Positions 34,845 through 41,963 of a DNA stretch of 41,963 bases are shown here, in pieces. Both the position numbers and the translations under genes were made by a program. The notes under the pieces are model-generated. The model was not told where the DNA came from. It did not search any database and saw only the letters and a program-made list of their open reading frames with translations. The stretch covers positions 13,217 through 55,179 of the forward strand of contig BCIH01000001.1 of the NCBI GenBank assembly GCA_002897115.2, read 5' to 3'. How positions within the stretch are numbered: the stretch's first letter is position 1; every line of letters begins with the position of its first letter. The DNA is from Prototheca cutis. Lineage: Eukaryota > Chlorophyta > Trebouxiophyceae > Chlorellales > Chlorellaceae.

Positions 34845-35820
34845 TCAAAGGGCGGTAGTAGTGTCCTCTTCAGGAACGTCGGGCTCCGTACTGGCATCCT
34901 GCCCATCTGCCGGCAGCACAGCGCCCCCACCACCCGTCACACTTTCCACCTCTGCTTCCACCGCACAGTTCTCTTCCCCCTCCAACACCGATGGCGGTGT
35001 GTAGAGTCCCGCAGCGATGAGCAGGCGCTGCCGCGCGAGCGCGACGCGCGACTTGCGCCGTGCGCCGGCGTTGCGATGGAGCGCGCCCTTGCTCACGGCC
35101 TTGTCCACTGCCTTGTACGCCTCGCTCATGAGCCGGGTCAGCCCGCTGAGCTGTGTTTCTGACTGCACGGGTGGTTCTGCTTCCGCCATTTCCACGGCCT
35201 TGAGCACCTGGTCATGTCGCGCATTTTGAAGGGTATGGGGACACGGTGACGGTGGGCTGGAGGGGCAGGGGCGAGGGCCAGGGATCATGGCGTCGTGTGC
35301 ATTATGATGTTCCGCTCAAATCATGCCAGAGATGGATCACCGCATCCTGCAGTCAGCCACTCCATCAAAGACCGGGTTGCAGCCGGATTTTGCCAACCAG
35401 CCAGTGCACCCACCCATCGCAGTTGGCCAACCTTTTTGATGCGGGTCTTGGCCTCCGATTTGCGGGCCTTGTTTCGTAGCCGAGCCTTCTCCGATGTCCG
35501 CTGTCTGCGCAGCGAGTTCTGCTTGGCCTCTATCGTCAGCGTCGCGGTGGCCCTGGCCAGCACTGGGCGGCTCGTGGCTGCGGGGGGAGGGAGCAGAGCA
35601 CCATGAGGGCCCTGAGCACCGTGCCCGGCAAGCCCTAGCCCCCTCGTCGAGCTCCTTCATGCATGGATGGCATCTGCATTGCGGGCAATGACGTGGGCGA
35701 ACAGGACCACGACGCACCTCGCATGCGCAGGGGGGAGAGGGAGGCCTTGAAACTCATCGGCACGGGTGGCCTCTGCGATATGCAGAGGCCACCAAACATG
35801 CCACACAGCGACGCACTCAT
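34845..35820 (-). CDS. RPS20: Plastid 30S ribosomal protein bS20, nuclear encoded
   Basis: Binds 16S rRNA early in assembly of the plastid small subunit. Exons 35820-35718, 35577-35432 and 35207-34845 join in phase to 203 aa. The first about 40 residues are Ser/Pro/Arg-rich, fitting a transit peptide. The S20 core reads KQNSLRRQRTSEKARLRNKA and RKSEAKTRIKK, then after the intron VLKAVEMAEAE, LMSEAYKAVDKAVSKGALH and RNAGARRKSRVALA. The C-terminus carries an extra acidic tail of about 55 residues (EGEENCAVEAEVE) beyond the bacterial length, common in plastid versions. It diverges from the phosphatase gene with 257 bp between starts. Confidence 0.93.
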
Positions 35821-36077
35821 CGTCGCTTAGGGGCGCACGATATGAATGGATGGGTGAAACAATATAAATCAGGGCTCAACTGTGCACTGCCTTATCGAGC
35901 TGCTCCTGCCTTTCGGGGCAGGGAACGGCAGCTGCGTTTACTCGTGCATTGTGCAATCACAGATGGGCTGCAGGACCCGCCCGCAACGTCATCCGAGCAA
36001 GCACGTAGCAAGCATGTGCAACGCACAGGGCGCCTGCATGAAGCAATTTCCACAATGCATGTTCATTACAGATCCTC
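35821..36077. promoter_or_regulatory. Divergent promoter region, bS20c / tyrosine phosphatase
   Basis: 257 bp between start codons. ATATAAATCAG at about 35861-35871 is a TATA-like element roughly 210 bp upstream of the phosphatase start. Function inferred from position. Confidence 0.45.
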
Positions 36078-38037
36078 ATGGAGGACATCTTGACTGATGA
36101 TCAGACCAAGGCGGAGGATCTCAGCACCAATGCCAACGAACCTCTCTCCGAGAGGGCAGACAGCGCCCCCGGCGCCAGTGTCAACCTGCGCGACCTGTCC
36201 TCGGTAGACAATGCTATCAAACCTGGAGCGGGATTTCGATCATCCCAAGTCATTTTCCAGGGCGACGCGGTTCGACTTGGTATCCGGGTGAGTACTCGCA
36301 GGGGTGGCTGCGTGGTGGAAGGGCCGGCAGCTTCCAACGCAACTGCTCCCGTGGTGGTGGTGGTGCTGGTACGCGTGGGCTGGGCATGGCACGGCCCGGA
36401 CCCACCTCTCGCGCCTGTCCAGGCCCATGCAATTTTTGCACATGGACATGCCCATTCAACCCACTTGCATCCTCTCTGTGGCCACAGACAGTGCTGGACC
36501 TCCGGAGGATGCCGGTGCTTTGCCGGGCTGACCCCACAAACACGGGACAGCTGCTGCGGCACACCTTTTTCAAGGGCCGCGTCTGGTTCTCGGGACTGGT
36601 GCGCAGGGTTATCATCGGTGTGTCTTTTTGGGTGGGAGGAGGGGTGTCCAAGGCAGTGCTGCAGGTGACATTCTCGTGCGCAGGAGAGGGCACCGTGCTT
36701 TTCCTGTGTGCCGTGCCGCCCGGGGCGACCCGAACAACCGGTGCAGCCATGCCACGCCGCACCTTGCCTGAAAATTTGTGTGCTCTCAACCACCTGTCTT
36801 GCGACATGGATGTGGTCTCGTAATCTCCCATCTCGATGCATCCACCACAACGACAGGGGCGGTGCCATGTCCGGCTGGGCCCATCAAAGGAGGCCGACCA
36901 CAATCGGGCACTGCCGTGCAAACGATGCACGGCAGCTTCGGTCGATCTGTATGGCGTCTACTGCGTCGTGTACCATGGTGAGTGGATGGGTCAGGGTGGT
37001 GGTTGAAGCATGTTCCAAGAATACAGCAGGGCTGGCTGTCTGCATTCCGAGTTTTCGGGTGGTGTGGGCAGGCGATTGCACGGCCCTGCTCCAGCCCCCT
37101 CTCTCTCCTGGAATTGTCTCCGGTAACACCCTCCCTGCCCGCGCTGCAGTTGACCTGCTGCCAACCAGGGTGTCACTGAGTGTGCTGGGCAAACTGCCCG
37201 CAAGGCTCCAGCTCAAGGTTGTGGCCTGTGCTGCACGGAAGCAGGGCCCCGAGCCTCTCGTGGCAGGTCTGACTGGGCGTTGATGGTGGGCTGGGGGACC
37301 CGACAATCAAACAGATTGTCGAAACAACTTCCCAAAATATGCCCCCGCCCCACCCACCTGCAGCTGCCATTGCCAACCCTGACGTGATGGGGTACTTCAA
37401 GTTTTACAAGATATTGTTAAAAAAGGCGCAGCTGCAGATCGTTCGGGCGGTGCGTATCTTTGCCAACCCGGGGGCGCCGCCCGTGCTCATGCACTGCATC
37501 CACGGCAAGGACCGGACAGGCCTGATCGCGGTTTTATTGTTGCTGGTCTGCGACGTGCCGGTGTCGTCTATTACGAACGACTACATGCAATCAGAGCTCA
37601 TCCTTCGCGAATCACGGGAAAATAACCAACTAGTCAGCCTGCCCGGTATGAGTGTGTGGTTTTTCGGCGCGATGGTGGGTGGGCGTGGGCTGCTTCCCTT
37701 GATGCCCTGTGTGCACATGCAGCGATAACCCTAAGCCAACCACTTCCAAACCGCAGAGCACCTCACGACGAACGAGGTGATTGCGGCGCAGGCCAGCGTC
37801 ATCAATTCTGCCATCGAGTACATCAACCGCAAGTGGGGCAGCGCGCGGGGGTACCTGCGCGACGGCGGGCTGCTGGACGAGGAGATTGCCGCCATCCGAG
37901 TCAACCTCATGCTCCATCCAAACGCCAAAGACGCGACCCTGGCACGCACGGTGTCGAAAGGGAAGGGCGGCGAAGCCCTCGCGGACTACACCCGCGTCAG
38001 CATGCACATGGACCACTTGAGCACCAAGCCGCACTGA
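36078..38037 (+). CDS. Tyrosine phosphatase, Y_phosphatase3-like (DSP-fold)
   Basis: Cys-dependent phosphatase. Exons 36078-36287, 36488-36607, 36857-36977, 37150-37266, 37364-37645 and 37757-38037 join in phase to 376 aa. Family marks: VNLRDLSSVDNAIKPGAGFR and FRSSQVIF near residues 35-60, GIRTVLDLRRMP, YHVDLLPTRVSLSV, and the P-loop VLMHCIHGKDRTGLIAVLLL with catalytic Cys and Arg at about residue 253. EYINRKWGSARGYLRDGGL follows. The NLRD...HCxxGKDRTG combination is typical of bacterial/fungal/plant Y_phosphatase3 proteins; substrate (protein or phosphoinositide) cannot be told. Exon 2 to exon 3 joining (AGG|GTTATC to CGACAG|GGG) is the least certain junction. Confidence 0.85.
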
Positions 38038-38708
38038 TATGTGTGGGGGGGGCTTAGAGCCGGGAAGGAGGAGTGACTGTGTTGCACCTTTGACGTGCAC
38101 CCTGGCTGCAGCCAGCACAGGGTCTGCTGCCCTCCCAGCCTCACACACACCGACCCCGCTCTGCCCCACAGTCCCCGGCGGGACAGCTGTCGCAACCCAT
38201 ACACTGCCACCAAACAGCATAGCCCAGTCCCCCACCGAGCCATCTCCAGTAGTATTCGAAACTTTCATTCTTCGTATCTCCCCCCAGAAGCCTTTTGCCA
38301 GCCCCTCTTTTGACTATTGATTTGGGAACTGACCGCTGTTGCTGCAACCCCCTTATCCCGTGCGCCCACAAAGGTCCTGGCACGGTGGCGTCTGGATGAA
38401 TTCCTGGACATTGCCGTGTGCATTCTGTTCCTTCGCCGGCATGCGCGAACAAACCCCTCCGTGTGTGGCATGCAGTTGGCTCTGCGTACATGCCCTGTGG
38501 ACGCAGAGGGAACGCGGCAGGGGGTCTTCAGGAAGCGGGCGATCCATCGACGGGAAAAAGTGATCTTCCAGTAAAGGAGAAACCGCACCCGGGCGTAGCC
38601 CTGCGCCATCGTCCAAGAATACGGACATTCATATACGTAGAATAAATTGATCATTTCGATCCTATTCTCCCATTTACAAACCATCAGGCGGGCTCGCGGC
38701 CCCCCGGC
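38038..38708. other. Intergenic region, phosphatase to UFSP2
   Basis: 671 bp between genes in the same direction, comprising 3' UTR of one and promoter of the other. An 85-codon frame at 38317-38574 has no recognisable motif. AT-rich TAGAATAAATTGATCATTT lies at about 38638-38656, 55-70 bp upstream of the UFSP2 start. Confidence 0.45.
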
Positions 38709-41580
38709 ATGGCTGGTGTGGCGCGCGTCCACCCGGGCGTGGAGGAGTCCCTGAGAGCCGCCCAGAGCCCTGGAGTGCTCATCGGCGTCGAGAGCAGCGA
38801 TGGAATATCGATCATTGGAGCCCTGACCACCATCGCGGAAACAGGTCGGGAACATGGCCGTGGGCATGCTGTGGGTCGCCGTGGATTGGACCCACAGGGC
38901 TGGTCCCACCAGGCAGTGCCACGACATGCCCGCCCCGTGCAGCACAGAGCCCCCTTTGAACTTCGGCACTGTAGGCCAGTTGCAGGATGTGCTTCCACTG
39001 CCTTTGGCTGTGGCAGGCACGTTCCAGCCCGCCGGTGAGACGGGTGGCAGGGCAGAAGGCTTGCTCCGTGTGAACGTGGGAGAGGATGGCGACCTGGCAT
39101 GGGAGTGGCGGGGGGCCGACGCCGGTGGCTCGGCGCCCACGCCAGCCCAGGTTCTTCCCATGGAGCAGCCCTGGCATGAGGACTGGGTCACGCTGCGCGT
39201 TCGGGCTGCAGCCAGCGTCGCGTTTGTCCCCGGCGATGCCCAGTGCGCCATGGATGCGATCGGCGAACTGTGTGCCAGGATTGCCGGCGAGGATACGCTG
39301 TATTTGACGGAGGGTGGCGGCGTGAATCTCGCAGGCACGTGTGCTGGTGTGTGTGTGAGTCAGCCGGTCGGCCTCTACGGGGCGTTGCCAGTCATGCTGT
39401 GCTACCCAACCCCTCGTTGCCATGCCATGCAGAGGTCAATGACTGGTCGGAGCTGGGCGCCAGTGCAGGGACCTTGGATTCTCCGGTCTCGCTGCGGCCC
39501 TTTGCAGCGTTGACGACTACGCAGCCGGCCACACGACCCGAGGTCGTCAGGCTTCCCGGGGTCGCGGCGGGGGAGCTCCGGACCGTGCGCCTGGCACTGG
39601 ATATCCTGTGTTATGTGGCCAAACCCACCTCGGGCGCTGCTGCCGTTGCCTATGTGAGCGTGGCCGTATTGAGTTTTGTTTGGGTGCAGCTTTTATTGTC
39701 TGATTTGAAGGATTACAGGCCAGGGTTGTGTATTTGAGAGGTGTCTGGGGCTGGGGTGTGCGAGGTAGAGGAAAATGCCACACACCACAGCACTTTCCTG
39801 TGAATGGATGTGATTTACAGACCGCAAGTGCGAAGGATCGCAAACAAAAGCGCGCTCTCCCCGCACCCACCCTCCCCCCCACACACAGAGTGTGAGGCCA
39901 GCGGTGCAGGAGCAGTTGGCGAGGGTTTCTCTCCTGCTCGGTGGGGAAGCAGGCCCGCCAGCTTCCATCCATGCCTACCACTTCCTGCCGCCAGGCTTTG
40001 CGCACCACATCACAATGGTGTGCTGTTGAGGGGTTTGTTGCCTCGAGCTGCTGGAGGGGCTCTTTTTTTGGGGGGGGGGGGGGGGCACGGCCCCCTGCAC
40101 GTACAAACTCGATTCTGGCGAGCAACAGAACCCCTGATCAACCAACCAGCAATCCAACGAAATCATGGACAGCTGTATCCGTCCGCATCGGACACGGTGG
40201 ACCGCAAGGCGGAGGAGGCGCTGGAGCCGGTGCGTCGCAGCGTGCACAGCATGCTTGGCCTGGACATGCGACGGCCCCTGCTCCGCATAAACCACAGCCT
40301 GGCCTGGCAAGGTTGGTGGTGAACGAGTGTTTTTTTCGTTTGTTTAAACCTGTGCATGCATGCACAGGCGCATGCATCCACGTGCACACGCATGCACAGG
40401 CGCATGCATCCACGTGCACATGCATGCGTGTCTCCTGCGGAAATGAATCTGGGGACGATGCGGACCTTTCTTCTGGGTGGCCCCTTTACAAGCACCAAAA
40501 AAGCCTTCATGCAGGTCCGTCTCCAGGCAGCAGCGGTGCAGCGCAGCCTGACGGCAAGCTACGGGATGCGCACGTTGGCATCCCACCCTCCAAGGTCAAG
40601 GGCGGCACGCAGCATCTGGTCAACGGGTCCTACGTGTACCACCACTACATGCAGGCAAGTGCGGGGGAAGGGGGGCCTTGACTGGCTCCTTGTTTTGCTA
40701 GTGAATACCAAACCCCACCCGGGGTTTGATTGCTTTTGTTATTTTTAAAAAAGACGGCGCAGTGGAGCGGGGTGTCGTGTGTTGTAGCAGCGTGTGGATG
40801 TCCTGTGGTGACCGAACAACGGAAAGTCTTGCCTCCCCCGGAACTGCACAGCGCAGCATACGCAAAAAGCCACAGCACCAACAACAAAACATCCGTGCAG
40901 GACAAGATGAATGACAAGGGCTGGGGTTGCGCGTACCGGTCGCTGCAGACCCTGTGGAGTTGGTTCCAGGACGCCGGGTACACGAGCGAGCCGGCCCCCG
41001 GGCACGAGCTCATTCAGACCACGCTGGTGAAGCTGGGTGACAAACCGGCTTCTTTCCGTGGCTCACGGCAGTGGATTGGTGCACTTGAACTGTCGTTCGT
41101 CCTGGAAGAACTGCTGGGCATCGAGAGCAAGGTCATGCCGCTGGCTTCCGGGGCCGACCTGCCGGCCCAGGCCCGAGCCCTTGCGCATCACTTTGACACC
41201 CAAGGTACTTGGGGTTATTTATTTGTTTGCTTGCTCGAGATGATGTGAGAGGGTGCGGTGGGGGGGATGATGTCATTCCACCCCGCAACCCTTCCCTCCA
41301 ACACCCCCTCCCCTCCCTACACGCAGGGACACCTGTCATGGTGGGCGGGGGCGTGCTGGCGTACACGCTGCTGGGTGTGGACTGGAACGAGGAGACGGGG
41401 GCAGTCGCGTTTTTGATCCTGGATCCCCACTACACGGGGGCCGAGGACCTGAAGAAAATCCACGCGGGGCAGTGGGTGGCCTGGAAGCAGCATGGCGATG
41501 CCGCGGCAGCTGGCGGGAAGCTGCTGCATGACGACACCTTTTACAACTTGCTCTGTCCCCAGCTTCCCCGTGGCGTGTGA
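38709..41580 (+). CDS. UFSP2: UFM1-specific protease 2
   Basis: Cysteine protease that matures UFM1 and removes it from substrates at the endoplasmic reticulum. Exons 38709-38844, 38948-39346, 39433-39653, 39889-40017, 40173-40311, 40515-40654, 40901-41204 and 41327-41580 join in phase to 573 aa. The C-terminal peptidase C78 domain has [18 protein letters not shown] (catalytic Cys), [33 protein letters not shown] and [12 protein letters not shown] (catalytic Asp-Pro-His). The N-terminal half includes [19 protein letters not shown], the conserved linker of UFSP2 rather than the short UFSP1. Intron 6 (40655-40900) starts with GC in the context CAG|GCAAGT. Complete. Confidence 0.95.
40358..40421. 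repeat. 32-bp tandem duplication in UFSP2 intron 5
   Basis: Two units, 40358-40389 and 40390-40421, both beginning GCATGCACAGGCGCATGCAT and differing at the last base. Rich in GCATGC palindromes. Confidence 0.85.
40655..40900 (+). other. GC-AG intron of UFSP2
   Basis: Donor CAG|GCAAGT, acceptor GTGCAG|GAC. Reading frame and protein similarity (HHYMQ then [10 protein letters not shown]) fix both ends. No usable GT donor nearby. Confidence 0.85.
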
Positions 41581-41963
41581 ACGTTTGTGTGACTGCTTGA
41601 GATCGCGCTGGAGACCCCGTTGAAATTCTGTGTTGCGTTTGGGGCAAAGGCAAGGTATACCGTGCAGGGCAAAAATAATGCAACCAGCTCAGCCAGCAAC
41701 AGCGTCACATCACCCCGAGGGTTGCTGGGCATCACTGATGAAAATTTTCACACTCTGCAGGGCAATAGGAAGGTGGACCACCTCAATGATGGACCACCTC
41801 CGGGACTGTTTTCCCTTCCCGGGGCAAGGAGCACTGGGCTCGTTGCCCCGGGAAGGGAGCCCCCAGGATTTCGACCCCCGGGGCTGCTTTCCCTTTCCGG
41901 GGAAGGGAAGGAGCCCCGGGAGTTCCCACCCCCGTTGGAAGGCTATAACCTCCCAGGATGGAT
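41581..41963. repeat. Foldback repeats after UFSP2 at the right edge
   Basis: TCCCTTCCCGGGGCAA (41812-41827) is a perfect inverted repeat of 41843-41858 around a 15-nt loop. A second hairpin pairs CCCGGGGCT (41877-41885) with AGCCCCGGG (41912-41920), with further Y/R pairing inside. TGGACCACCTC occurs twice just before (41774 and 41790). No gene in this stretch. Confidence 0.75.

Noticed and set aside
38317..38574. 85-codon frame between the phosphatase and UFSP2
   Set aside because: No recognisable protein features; lies in expected UTR/promoter sequence.
40340..40430. Possible CRISPR-like short repeats
   Set aside because: Only two adjacent 32-bp units with no spacers, inside an intron; a simple tandem duplication.

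Overview
The window looks like a nuclear contig from a GC-rich green alga. A core chlorophyte, most likely a Chlorella/Auxenochlorella-like trebouxiophyte, fits best, but that lineage is my inference. Supporting signs are dense genes with many short GT-AG introns, plant-type proteins (plastid bS20, plastid-type ornithine carbamoyltransferase, DUF760/UV-B-induced protein, subgroup-22-like R2R3-MYB, DHHC transferase of the plant type), several TGTAA poly(A)-like signals, and scattered N bases typical of a draft assembly. Exons were assembled by hand from splice sites and reading-frame phase. Most models close perfectly in frame.

Layout. 1-2240 (-): most of a Fanzor-type (eukaryotic TnpB relative, OMEGA) nuclease cut by the left edge. 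2717-3677 (+): mini-ribonuclease III. 3826-6270 (-): R2R3-MYB. 6604-8462 (+): ThDP-dependent acetolactate-synthase-like enzyme, divergent from MYB. 8859-11424 (+): ornithine carbamoyltransferase. 11523-15520 (-): ALIX/Bro1 ESCRT adaptor, convergent with it. 16509-17114 (+): C-terminal remnant of a second Fanzor. 17115-18582: no recognised gene. 18583-19796 (-): GAF-like protein resembling NIN-like regulators. 20991-22598 (+): DHHC palmitoyltransferase. 22697-23705 (-): peptidyl-tRNA hydrolase 2. 23923-24004 (+): a circularly permuted tRNA-Cys gene. 24315-26308 (+): WDR89-like WD40 protein. 26633-28617 (+): DUF760 protein. 29290-31296 (-) and 31808-34399 (+): head-to-head acetate kinase and phosphate acetyltransferase. 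34845-35820 (-): plastid bS20. 36078-38037 (+): Y_phosphatase3-type tyrosine phosphatase. 38709-41580 (+): UFM1-specific protease 2. The right end carries foldback repeats.

Functional links. PTA and ACK together interconvert acetyl-CoA and acetate with ATP formation (algal fermentation/acetate metabolism) and share one upstream region. Mini-RNase III, bS20 and the permuted tRNA touch plastid or nuclear RNA and translation. Pth2 rescues stalled peptidyl-tRNA. ALIX, DHHC and UFSP2 are general eukaryotic trafficking and modification factors. The rest look like an ordinary mixture of housekeeping genes.

The two most remarkable items are the permuted tRNA-Cys(GCA), whose 3' half lies upstream of its 5' half with all stems intact, and the two Fanzor loci, one nearly intact as far as visible and one decayed.
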